Made by a program: the position numbers and the translations under genes. From positions 1 to 39,889 of the forward strand of contig AWOA01000006.1 of assembly GCA_000494225.1 (NCBI GenBank): a stretch of DNA of 39,889 nucleotides, in the 5' to 3' direction. The stretch's first letter is position 1; every line of letters starts with the position of its first letter. Of the stretch, positions 30,537 to 38,469 are shown one piece after another. Source of the DNA: Candidatus Calescibacterium nevadense OTU 1. Its GTDB lineage: Bacteria > Calescibacteriota > Calescibacteriia > Calescibacteriales > Calescibacteriaceae. Below the pieces are notes generated by a model. That model made no database searches and was not told the DNA's origin. It was given only the letters and a program-made list of their open reading frames with translations.

Positions 30537-31784
30537 CTAGTTTCTACTTTTATGTGTTTTATTCGTTAAGCTCCGAAAAACAAGAATGATCAAAAAAGCT
30601 GGTAATGCAGGCAAAGACACAATAAACCAGAATTTTTTGGGATCGTGATGGAATAAATCAAATACAAATCCGCCGAAGTACTTTCCAACAGACCATCCAA
30701 TAGCTTCAGAAAACTCAAAAAATCCAAGATACGTACCCTTTCTATCTTTTGGAGAAAAATTCATCGCCAAATCCATAGAAAATGTCTGAAAAATTATCTC
30801 CCCCAAAGTTAAAATAAAAACACAGAAAGAATACCACGCAAAACTTTGATAAAATCCAAAAAAATTGAAACTAACAACATAAAGTAAAAGCCCAAAAAAT
30901 ACCGCCGAAATTTTCTTATTATTGATATTATTGCTGTTAATCGCTTCTCCTCCTATTTTTATATCATCCTTTATGAAAAGCTTCGTTATGAACTTCACAA
31001 GCGGTATTTGCAAAATTATGACAAAAAATCCGTTTTGTGTAAAGAAAAAACCTATTTGCCGATTTGAAAAATTTTGAGCTTTTGCTATTACAGGTAGAGA
31101 ATTTAAAAACTGAGATATAATAACTCCGCCCAAAAATACAAACAATATAAGAATTAAAAATTTAGTATCAAGAACAGGAGAAAAAATATCTTTGAATAGA
31201 ATCTTTTCACCGACCTTTTGCGATTTTACGATTTTCCCATCTATCCTACTCTTTATCTTTATTACAAAACTCAAAAGAAGAAAAGATAAAAATCCTGATA
31301 TAAGGAACAAAAGAGGAAATGAAAACTCAGAAATAAAACCCCCAAGAAGTGGTCCGACAGAAAAACCTATATTTATTCCAACTCTTACAGTACTAAGAGC
31401 ACGAGTTAAACCAAATTCAGTGAAATATAAACTTATTATTGAATTGGAAGATGTAATAAGGAAAGAAAAACCAGCAGAGTTAAGCAAAAGCAAAGGGAAA
31501 AACCAAATCAAATCAAAATCATAATACATAAAAACTGCAATCATAGTCAGAGCAAACCCTCTCAAAAAAATACCGAAAACGAGAACCCGCGATGGTCCCA
31601 AAATATCAGAAAATAAACCCGAAGGAATCCTCATAGCAGAGCCTACTACTGTTGATATCCCCGTGATCAACCCCACATAAGCCATACTATATCCTCTTTC
31701 AAAAAAGTAAATGTTGATAAACGACAAAGATATAGCGAATATAGCAGCTGAAATTCCTCTTATGATAGCTATATAGTATTCCAT
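30537..31784 (-). CDS. Major facilitator superfamily transporter
   Basis: A 415-residue permease with about 12 predicted membrane segments in two halves split by a central polar loop (about residues 180-200) and a second basic loop near 280. The MFS motif after segment 2 is represented by RIPSGLFSDILGPSRVLVFG, a recognisable G-x-x-x-D-R-x-G variant in which the Arg is part of PSR. It begins 6 bp after aroD, so the two are cotranscribed. Substrate is not predictable; it may be a drug or metabolite exporter. No Shine-Dalgarno site. It is the last gene of the unit, facing the gene-free stretch. Confidence 0.88.
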   Translation of the reverse strand: MEYYIAIIRGISAAIFAISLSFINIYFFERGYSMAYVGLITGISTVVGSAMRIPSGLFSDILGPSRVLVFGIFLRGFALTMIAVFMYYDFDLIWFFPLLLLNSAGFSFLITSSNSIISLYFTEFGLTRALSTVRVGINIGFSVGPLLGGFISEFSFPLLFLISGFLSFLLLSFVIKIKSRIDGKIVKSQKVGEKILFKDIFSPVLDTKFLILILFVFLGGVIISQFLNSLPVIAKAQNFSNRQIGFFFTQNGFFVIILQIPLVKFITKLFIKDDIKIGGEAINSNNINNKKISAVFFGLLLYVVSFNFFGFYQSFAWYSFCVFILTLGEIIFQTFSMDLAMNFSPKDRKGTYLGFFEFSEAIGWSVGKYFGGFVFDLFHHDPKKFWFIVSLPALPAFLIILVFRSLTNKTHKSRN

Positions 31785-31790
31785 AGGCGT

Positions 31791-32459
31791 TCAAACTTTC
31801 AAGATTTTATATAATTCAAAAGCATCGGGCTGTCCGGGAGCGCTTCCCTCACTCCCTATCCTACCGTAAACGAAAGACGAACCAAAAACAGGTAAAACAA
31901 TTCTTGATAACAAAGAAATTTTTGGATCCCCCATACACATAACACATAACAAGGTAGAAGTTTTCTTAAAAGATAGTTTTCTTGTAAATAAAGCAAGATT
32001 TACTATGGCTGATGTCTTAGTCGCAAAAACCGCAACCTTAAAGACATCTCCTCCCTCCATCTCACACTGTTCAAACTTTTTTTGAAGAACACTTTCAGAA
32101 GGTATACCTTCAAAATCATGAAAAGATAAAATAACCTTTTTCTTTTTTGACTTCGCAATTTCAACAACATCTTTAAATCCAGGAAGAGAAGATAGTTCAA
32201 CATCGATAAAATCTACTTTATCAAGAAAGGAAAAATATAAATCTTTTCTTTTGGGGGAATATACTCCTCCCTCTTTTTCAGACCTTACGGTAAATATAAT
32301 TGGTTTTATTTTTGAAAATTTTTCTATTGCACTTTGTGTTTTGTCTTGAAGGTAATCTGCCCTCACTTCTAATATATCTACATATTTTTTGAGACCTCTT
32401 ATATAAGCAGATTGAATAGGGAAGTAACTTATAACCCCAACTATTTTCACATCTTTCAC
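31791..32459 (-). CDS. aroD: Type I 3-dehydroquinate dehydratase
   Basis: AroD dehydrates 3-dehydroquinate to 3-dehydroshikimate in aromatic amino acid synthesis by a Schiff-base mechanism. The 222-residue TIM barrel has LEVRAD (Glu31, Arg33), TVRSEKEGG, the catalytic His114 in SFHDFEG, Schiff-base Lys141 in DVFKVA, and the substrate loop GSAPGQ near the C terminus. All catalytic residues are present. The start is GTG 32459 without a Shine-Dalgarno site; it is followed 6 bp later by an MFS gene. No other aro gene is adjacent. Confidence 0.94.
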   Translation of the reverse strand: MKDVKIVGVISYFPIQSAYIRGLKKYVDILEVRADYLQDKTQSAIEKFSKIKPIIFTVRSEKEGGVYSPKRKDLYFSFLDKVDFIDVELSSLPGFKDVVEIAKSKKKKVILSFHDFEGIPSESVLQKKFEQCEMEGGDVFKVAVFATKTSAIVNLALFTRKLSFKKTSTLLCVMCMGDPKISLLSRIVLPVFGSSFVYGRIGSEGSAPGQPDAFELYKILKV

Positions 32460-32548
32460 AGAAAAATCTTTTTATTCCGCCAAAAAACGAATTAGTAAAA
32501 ACAAAAATAAAAATGAAAAACTAAAATCAAAACTAAAATAATATCAAA

Positions 32549-33532
32549 ATGCTAAAACGAAGCATAAAAATGAAAACAGAGTACGTAGATGACCTACGAG
32601 TAATAGCAGATTTACCAGCTTTCATATTCTTTATAATATCACTTGGAGTTTTTATAATCCTACCCCTTCTCATATCAGATTACCTTCTTCACATTTTAAC
32701 TCATGTTACAATATACTCAATAGGAACTCTCGGTCAAAACATACTCATAGGATACACTGGACTTATATCTTTTGGGCAAGCAGGTTTTATTGCAGTTGGA
32801 GCATATTCCCTTGCTCACACAGTAGATAAAATAGGTCTAATTCCTGCAATAATACTCTCCGGCTCCATATCTGCACTAATCGGAGCTATCGTTGGAATAC
32901 CATCTTTGAGAGTAAAAGGCCCCTTTTTAGCTATAATAACTTTGGGGTTCTCAATTACAACATTTCAGATAATCCAGAACACCCCCCAGATATCTGGTGG
33001 AAGAATGGGGATGCACATACCAAAATCGTGGGGAATAGACTCAGATTTAGAGATATATTACCTATCTTTGATTTTAGCTTACATCTTCTTTTTTGTAGGA
33101 TATAGGATAGTAAAATCTCACATAGGGAAAACTTTTGTAGCTATAAGAGATAGTGATATAGCAGCTGAATCTTTGGGAATAAATGTGGCAAAATACAAAA
33201 TATTGAGCTTCGCAGTGAGCTCGTTTTACACAGGAGCTATGGGTGGTCTTTACGCCTACTTTATGGGATATCTTGAACCAACGATGTTCCAACTTACAGA
33301 ATCAATATATATGTTCGCCGCAATAGTTATCGGAGGAATAGGTTCCGTCCTGGGTTCAATTTTGGGTTCAGCATTCGTAATATCAATTCCTCAAATATTC
33401 GTCTTCATGAAAGAATATACCCCACTCATACTATCTATACTCATTATAATCGTTATGATGTTTGAACCACTCGGACTATACGGCGTGTGGCTGAGAATAA
33501 AACTTTATTTTATGAATTTCCCATTCAGGTAA
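32549..33532 (+). CDS. livM: Branched-chain amino acid-type ABC transporter permease
   Basis: A 327-residue inner-membrane permease of the LivM type with eight to ten predicted membrane segments. The family block GQNILIGYTGLISFGQAGFIAVGAY and the coupling-helix region AIRDSDIAAESLGINVAKYKILSFAVSSFYTGAMGGLYAY are clear, and GGIGSVLGSILGSAFV is typical. It may start at 32549 or at the second Met (32570). It presumably works with a LivG/LivF ATPase, a LivH permease and a binding protein; only a livG-type gene exists in the window, 12 kb away on the other strand. tmk follows immediately. Confidence 0.92.
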   Translation: MLKRSIKMKTEYVDDLRVIADLPAFIFFIISLGVFIILPLLISDYLLHILTHVTIYSIGTLGQNILIGYTGLISFGQAGFIAVGAYSLAHTVDKIGLIPAIILSGSISALIGAIVGIPSLRVKGPFLAIITLGFSITTFQIIQNTPQISGGRMGMHIPKSWGIDSDLEIYYLSLILAYIFFFVGYRIVKSHIGKTFVAIRDSDIAAESLGINVAKYKILSFAVSSFYTGAMGGLYAYFMGYLEPTMFQLTESIYMFAAIVIGGIGSVLGSILGSAFVISIPQIFVFMKEYTPLILSILIIIVMMFEPLGLYGVWLRIKLYFMNFPFR

Positions 33533-33534
33533 AA

Positions 33535-34257
33535 ATGAAAACTAATAGAGTTCTTATGTATAATGAGGAAATATCAGAACTTGCAGAGAAAATAAAGAAA
33601 TTAAAAGATATCCCTCACTTCATAGCTTTTGAAGGAGTAGAAGGTTCAGGAAAAACAACCCAAGCCAAAAATCTCGGAAAATTCCTCAAAAAAATAGGAT
33701 ACAAAGTCGTTACCTTGAAAGACCCCGGAACAACAAAACTTGGAGAAAAAATAAGAAAAATCTTAAAGTCTGAAACAAAAATAGATACGATCGCTGAACT
33801 TTTCCTTTTTCTCGCGGCAAGAAGACAGCTCGTAGAGGAAATAATAAAACCAGAAATGCGAAAAGGAAAAATTATAATCTCAGATAGATTTACTCACTCC
33901 ACATTAGCATACCAAGGTAGAGGAAGACTTACAATCCCTGAAACCCTTCCTATGCTGTGCTTTATAGCAACAGGCGGAGTAGAACCAGAGCTTACAATAG
34001 TACTAGATATAAATCCTGAAATAGGACTTGCCAGAGTAAAAGAAAGATACCAAAACCAAACAACAAAAGAAAAAGAAGATAGATTTGAAAAAGAAGATTT
34101 AGAGTTCCACAAAAGAATAAGAGAGTATTATATTGAACTTTCAAGCTACGATGAAAATGTGATTTTAGTTGATGCAAACCAAGATGAATACGAAGTTTTC
34201 AAGAACATAATCTATAAACTATACGAATTTTCAAGGTCAAAATACGGAGAAAAGTAA
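33535..34257 (+). CDS. tmk: Thymidylate kinase
   Basis: Tmk phosphorylates dTMP to dTDP for DNA synthesis. It has the P-loop FEGVEGSGKTTQ, the DR-x-x-x-S motif SDRFTHSTLAYQG, and a lid region with basic and acidic residues (TKEKEDRFEKED). The usual REPGGT reads KDPGTT, a variant of the dTMP-binding DRX-like segment. I prefer ATG 33535, three bases after the livM stop, giving 240 residues; a GTG at 33487 within livM and ATG 33556 are alternatives. The N terminus before the core is about 25 residues longer than usual whichever ATG is used. The last codons are tandemly duplicated beyond the stop. Confidence 0.9.
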   Translation: MKTNRVLMYNEEISELAEKIKKLKDIPHFIAFEGVEGSGKTTQAKNLGKFLKKIGYKVVTLKDPGTTKLGEKIRKILKSETKIDTIAELFLFLAARRQLVEEIIKPEMRKGKIIISDRFTHSTLAYQGRGRLTIPETLPMLCFIATGGVEPELTIVLDINPEIGLARVKERYQNQTTKEKEDRFEKEDLEFHKRIREYYIELSSYDENVILVDANQDEYEVFKNIIYKLYEFSRSKYGEK

Positions 34258-34272
34258 AATACGGAGAAAAGT
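34239..34272. repeat. 17-bp perfect tandem duplication at the tmk 3' end
   Basis: AAAATACGGAGAAAAGT occurs at 34239-34255 and again at 34256-34272. The first copy contains the last sense codons of tmk and the first base of its stop; the second lies beyond the stop. Confidence 0.9.
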
Positions 34273-34414
34273 AAAAAATGGAAGAAATAAAGCAAAAACA
34301 AAAGTAATTGCAAATTTTTTTCATCTAAAAATTTTTTGAAATTAACACAACCAAAAATCAAATGAATAATGTAAAAATGAAAAATGAAATAAAAACAAAA
34401 ATAAAACAACAAAA

Positions 34415-34422
34415 AAGGAGGT
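34415..34422 (+). promoter_or_regulatory. Peroxiredoxin Shine-Dalgarno site
   Basis: AAGGAGGT lies seven bases before the ATG at 34430 after an A-rich leader; it is a full-strength site consistent with high expression. Confidence 0.85.
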
Positions 34423-34429
34423 AAAAAAT

Positions 34430-35041
34430 ATGGTAGACGGAAGCATAAAGGAAATAAAAGTAGGACAGAAAGTCCCTGACCTTAAGGTAACATACTATGA
34501 CCCACAGAAAAAAGGTTTCGGTCAAATGAACCTTTACGACCTTTTACAGCAAGGTAAATGGGTAGTGTTCTTCTTCTATCCGGCCGACTTCACTTTTGTA
34601 TGCCCAACAGAACTCGCAGATGTCAACGAAAAGTATGACGAGCTTACAAAAGCAAATGTAGAAGTTATAGCATGTTCAACAGACACTCAATATGTCCACC
34701 TTGCATGGTGCAAAGATGAACCTCTTATGAAAGACTTTAAGTGGAAAATGGCAGCAGATCCAACAGGAACAATATCAAGAACATTCGGAGTATATGACGA
34801 AAGCTCAGGGCTTGCTTTGAGAGGAACCTTTATAATAAATCCGGATGGAATATTGGTCGGATCAGAAATAAACCACTACGCAGTAGGTAGAAACGCTGAG
34901 GAACTTGTAAGAAAAGTAAAAGCATTCCAACATGTTTACAAACACCCAGATGAAGCTTGTCCAGCAAAGTGGGAACCTGGCAAGAAAACATTAAAACCAG
35001 GCGCAGACATAGTTGGAAGAGTAGGAGAGGTTCTGAAATAA
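34430..35041 (+). CDS. Typical 2-Cys peroxiredoxin (AhpC/TSA)
   Basis: A 203-residue thiol peroxidase that reduces hydrogen peroxide and organic peroxides. The peroxidatic Cys58 is in YPADFTFVCPTELAD, the resolving Cys177 in DEACPAKW, and the active-site Thr and Pro of the PxxxTxxC motif are present along with a later Arg. This is the decameric AhpC-type arrangement. The strong ribosome-binding site suggests abundance. It is probably a single-gene unit with its own promoter in the 172-bp gap after tmk. The reductant (AhpF, thioredoxin or other) is not encoded nearby. Confidence 0.95.
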   Translation: MVDGSIKEIKVGQKVPDLKVTYYDPQKKGFGQMNLYDLLQQGKWVVFFFYPADFTFVCPTELADVNEKYDELTKANVEVIACSTDTQYVHLAWCKDEPLMKDFKWKMAADPTGTISRTFGVYDESSGLALRGTFIINPDGILVGSEINHYAVGRNAEELVRKVKAFQHVYKHPDEACPAKWEPGKKTLKPGADIVGRVGEVLK

Positions 35042-35050
35042 AATTCAAAA

Positions 35051-35091
35051 GGGGGTCCTCATTATTATTTTTCATAAGCGAGGACTCCCCC
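35051..35091 (-). terminator. Stem-loop terminator at the cbiD 3' end
   Basis: Plus-strand arms GGGGGTCCTC (35051-35060) and GAGGACTCCCCC (35080-35091) pair with one bulged T around a 19-base loop. Read on the minus strand, the hairpin is followed by a T-rich run (TTTTGAATTTTATTT), so it fits an intrinsic terminator for cbiD. The 5' arm lies in the last coding codons of cbiD. The plus strand lacks a T-run after the stem but may also benefit ahpC. Confidence 0.75.
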
Positions 35092-36186
35092 GTCTTCTAA
35101 ATCAAAAATTACAACTTCAATATTATTGTTTCCTGAAAACTCTTTTAATTTTCTTTTAGCAAGTAGAGCAACTTTTCTGAAAATCTCAATTAAACCGAAA
35201 GATTTTGCAATTTGAGCAAACTCTCGTGCAGTATTTGCATTATAAAGTAGTTCCAAAATTTCAGGTGTTGTGTATTCTTTTGCTACCTCCACAAGAAAAT
35301 CAATATCTACACTTGATTTTTTAGCGTGAGTGTATTCTTCCCCTCTTGCGATTTTGGATATTTTACCTATAAAACCAGCAAGAATAATCCTCTGAATTTT
35401 TTTCTGTGAGGCAAAACGAACAGTAAAACCTATAAAATCACCAACATCAATAAATGCAACATCAGGGAGTTCTGGGAATAATTTTTTAGCAAGTTCCTCA
35501 CTCTGTCTCCCTGTTGTGCAAACTATTGTATCAACTCCGCTTTCTTTTGCAACTGAAATCTGCTGACCAATAGAAGCTTTCCAAGCCCCTGTAGAATATG
35601 GGACAACTATTCCCAAGGTTCCAAGAATTCCTATACCTCCGATAACGCCGAGACGCTCGAGCATAGTTTTTTTTGCTCTTTCTCTTCCATCAGGAACAAA
35701 AATTTCAACCTCAAAAGAAATCTCATCTTCTTTAAGTCCCATCTCCAAGGCAGCGGAGACAACCGCACTTTTTATCATCTTTCGTGGAACATGAGTTATA
35801 TCTGGCTCACCTATTTCAAGTCCAAGTCCAGATTTTGTCACTCGTCCTACACCTTCTCCGCCCAAGATTTTCACACCTTTTTCTTTTGCAAATCTTACGC
35901 GTGCGCCTATTTGAGCACCGTGAGTGACATCCGGGTCATCTCCTGCGTCCTTTATTGTCAAAGCAAACGCTTCAAAATTTGATTTATCAATTCTGAATAT
36001 TTCAAGACAAGCCTTTTGATCTTTTATTGGTAATGAAACTTCTACTTTTTTTATTTCAGATATATTTTTACCTAAAAGAGCGTATGTTGCTGCCTTTGCT
36101 GATACTGAGGCACAGGTACCAGTTGTCCATCCATACCTTAACTCTCCTTTCTTTATCCTTTCGCTTCTTTCCCTGCGATCTTCCAT
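35065..36186 (-). CDS. cbiD: Cobalt-precorrin-5B (C1)-methyltransferase
   Basis: CbiD methylates C1 during ring contraction in the anaerobic (early cobalt insertion) route to cobalamin, using S-adenosylmethionine. The 373-residue product has the characteristic RYGWTTGTCASVSAKAA near the N terminus (FTTGTCAAAAAKAA in most members), then DAGDDPDVTHGAQIGA, GVGRVTKSGLGLEIGEPDI, and ILGTLGIVVPYSTGAWKASI, all family hallmarks. It is full length. No other cobalamin gene is nearby, which is unusual because cbiD commonly sits in a cbi cluster. ATG 36186, no Shine-Dalgarno site. It lies downstream of cheA across a 133-bp gap. Confidence 0.95.
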   Translation of the reverse strand: MEDRRERSERIKKGELRYGWTTGTCASVSAKAATYALLGKNISEIKKVEVSLPIKDQKACLEIFRIDKSNFEAFALTIKDAGDDPDVTHGAQIGARVRFAKEKGVKILGGEGVGRVTKSGLGLEIGEPDITHVPRKMIKSAVVSAALEMGLKEDEISFEVEIFVPDGRERAKKTMLERLGVIGGIGILGTLGIVVPYSTGAWKASIGQQISVAKESGVDTIVCTTGRQSEELAKKLFPELPDVAFIDVGDFIGFTVRFASQKKIQRIILAGFIGKISKIARGEEYTHAKKSSVDIDFLVEVAKEYTTPEILELLYNANTAREFAQIAKSFGLIEIFRKVALLAKRKLKEFSGNNNIEVVIFDLEDGGVLAYEK

Positions 36187-36291
36187 CTATGCAAGTAAAT
36201 ATATTAGAGTAGAGATTGAATAAATTTGAATAAATCTGATTTTCATGAAAGAAAAGTTGTTTTAGGATATTTAGAAATCCGGATACAAATT

Positions 36292-36333
36292 TTAATTTTA
36301 AGATACAAATTATTTAATTTTAAGATACAAATT
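36292..36333. repeat. 22-bp-period tandem duplication at the cheA 3' end
   Basis: TTAATTTTAAGATACAAATT is present at 36292-36311 and 36314-36333, with a further partial copy (GATACAAATTTTAA) overlapping from 36283. The right-hand copy contains the last codons and stop of cheA; the other lies beyond the stop. It looks like slippage. Confidence 0.85.
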
Positions 36334-38428
36334 CCGGAATTCTCATGACATCTATGACTGGGATTATCTCTTTTTTCCCTTCTTCACCTATAACCTCTAT
36401 TACAGAAGAAACTCCTTTCAAGTTAATTACACTTTTATCTAGATTTTTCATAACGGTATCGCTTATATCTAATATCTCATCTGCGACAAGTCCTATATCA
36501 GAGTATTTACCTTCCTCCGATTCTATGATAAATATATAGAATCTTTCAGGCAGTTCTGACTTGTTGCCCTCAAATGTTTCATCAAGAGTTATCAAAGGAT
36601 ACTCTCTCCCTGAAATTTCAGCGATTTTCCTTCCTTGCATAATCTTTATGACAATATCTTTGTTTTCTGGATAAATTTCCGTCTTTCTTATTGCAGATAA
36701 AGGTAGAGCAAACTTTTTACCTTTCCATCTAAATATAACCGTCTCAACAACTATTTTAGCAGTAGGTATTTGGATAGAAAATGTAGTTCCCTCGCCCAGT
36801 TCTGACCTTATAGATATTCTACCTCCAATAGATTCCTCAATTTCTCTTTTCACTTCATAGAGTCCCGCACCACGCCCCGCACCCTTATCAGCCGAATCCC
36901 TTGTAGAAAAACCTGGAATAAAAAGTATCTTAAAAATTTTTTCCTTATCCCATGAACCATCTGGTAATTTAAAATCATTTTCCGTTTCACCAAGGTCAAA
37001 CCTTTTTGAAATATTTGGATTGCTTTCTCTCCACGCAAGATACTTCTGAACGACCTTGGCAGGGTCAATACCTCTTCCGTCATCAGTTATTTCTATAATT
37101 ATATTTCCTCCCCTTCTTCTTGTTTTTATTGTGATTTTTCCAAATTCACTTTTACCCAATAATTTTCTTTCCTCCGCAGGTTCTATCCCGTGAGTTACAG
37201 CATTTCTTGCTATATGTAAAAGTGAATTTCTTAATTTACGAGCTATTTCCGTATCAATCGTTATACTCTCACCTTCTTTCCTTACCTCAATCTTTTTGCC
37301 TATCTGATTTGCAGTAGTTATCAGATCTCTTTCCAAAACCTTTAAAATATCATCCAATGAGAACATTCTAACTCCAAGAACTATATCTTGAAGGTCTTTT
37401 ATTTTCCTTTCAATCTCTGACATGTTATCCCTTATCTTCTGTATTGTTTCCTGTTGCTGAATTCCAAATGAAGCAAACAAAGATTCCATAGAAGTGTAAA
37501 TGCTATTTTTTATCGTAACGAGATCTCCGATTATATTCATTATTTTTTCTATTTCAGATATATCAACTTTAAGAGAGACTTTTGCAGATTGCGGAGCAAC
37601 AGCACCCCTCGCAGAAGCTTTCTTAGCAGCAGAGAAAAGTTTTTGAAAGTCTATAACTTTCTTTAATTCTTCTATGTTAGCTTCATCTTTTGTAGGAGCA
37701 AGTATAAAGCAGAAAACTATAAATTCCCCTTCTATTTTCGTAATTGTAGATAATATCTCAAAACCTTTTTCTTTTATTTCATGCATCGCACTTTTACCTT
37801 CTTTGTCGTAATCGCTATCAAAAGATAATTTTAAAAAACCAAGATACAGATCTTTCCCCTCGTCAATATATTTTTTCAGTTGTAGAATCTCAGAATCAGA
37901 TAGCTCATCAATTATAGATTTATCAGTGACCTTTTCTTTCAATTTCTGCCTCACCAGTTCTTTCTCTGATACCTGAACAAGATCACCCGAACCTGCAGAA
38001 GGAGTTGGAGCATAATCTTGACCAGGCTTTGATGGAGCATGAGAAGACTCAGCGGATTTATACTGTACAGTAGAACCAGTTTCAAAATCAATATCTAAAT
38101 TAGAATCTTGTGGTTGCGGATGAGATGAAATCTCCATCAAAAATCCCTTCAGTCTCTGCACTACCGAAATAATACTAGGGATCATATCTTCATTTAGTTC
38201 TTCCTTACCATCTCTTATATTTACAAAGAAATCTTCAAGCTTATGAGCCAAATCGCCCACCTTCATAAAACCTACGCTGTAAGAACTCCCCTTTATAGTA
38301 TGAAACTTTCTCAAAATCTCGTTTACGACCTCGGCAGAAAATCCTTCTTTCAATAAATCAATATCATCAAGAATCTGGTCTATAAGTTCTTCTGTCTCGT
38401 TAAAATAGAGTCTAAGAATATCATCCAT
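36320..38428 (-). CDS. cheA: Chemotaxis histidine kinase CheA
   Basis: CheA couples chemoreceptors to the flagellar response by phosphorylating CheY and CheB. The 702-residue product has an HPt domain with phospho-acceptor His43 (KFHTIKGSS), a Ser/Pro-rich linker (about 125-160), a middle domain (about 185-280), and a dimerisation segment around 300-360. The ATPase domain carries NAVTHGIEP (N box), DDGRGIDP (G1), and GAGRGAGLYEVKREI (G2); a C-terminal CheW-like P5 domain completes it. The middle domain is not an obvious CheY-binding P2. It begins 41 bp after rimO on the same strand. No cheW, cheY or cheR is present in the window. Confidence 0.94.
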   Translation of the reverse strand: MDDILRLYFNETEELIDQILDDIDLLKEGFSAEVVNEILRKFHTIKGSSYSVGFMKVGDLAHKLEDFFVNIRDGKEELNEDMIPSIISVVQRLKGFLMEISSHPQPQDSNLDIDFETGSTVQYKSAESSHAPSKPGQDYAPTPSAGSGDLVQVSEKELVRQKLKEKVTDKSIIDELSDSEILQLKKYIDEGKDLYLGFLKLSFDSDYDKEGKSAMHEIKEKGFEILSTITKIEGEFIVFCFILAPTKDEANIEELKKVIDFQKLFSAAKKASARGAVAPQSAKVSLKVDISEIEKIMNIIGDLVTIKNSIYTSMESLFASFGIQQQETIQKIRDNMSEIERKIKDLQDIVLGVRMFSLDDILKVLERDLITTANQIGKKIEVRKEGESITIDTEIARKLRNSLLHIARNAVTHGIEPAEERKLLGKSEFGKITIKTRRRGGNIIIEITDDGRGIDPAKVVQKYLAWRESNPNISKRFDLGETENDFKLPDGSWDKEKIFKILFIPGFSTRDSADKGAGRGAGLYEVKREIEESIGGRISIRSELGEGTTFSIQIPTAKIVVETVIFRWKGKKFALPLSAIRKTEIYPENKDIVIKIMQGRKIAEISGREYPLITLDETFEGNKSELPERFYIFIIESEEGKYSDIGLVADEILDISDTVMKNLDKSVINLKGVSSVIEVIGEEGKKEIIPVIDVMRIPEFVS

Positions 38429-38469
38429 ATATAATAAAGATTAATTCGGAAAAAACAGTAAAAAAAAAA

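Noticed and set aside
33487-33534. tmk start at GTG 33487 inside livM
   Set aside because: It would overlap livM by 46 bp and add residues that no Tmk needs; ATG 33535 directly after the livM stop is simpler, though not proven.
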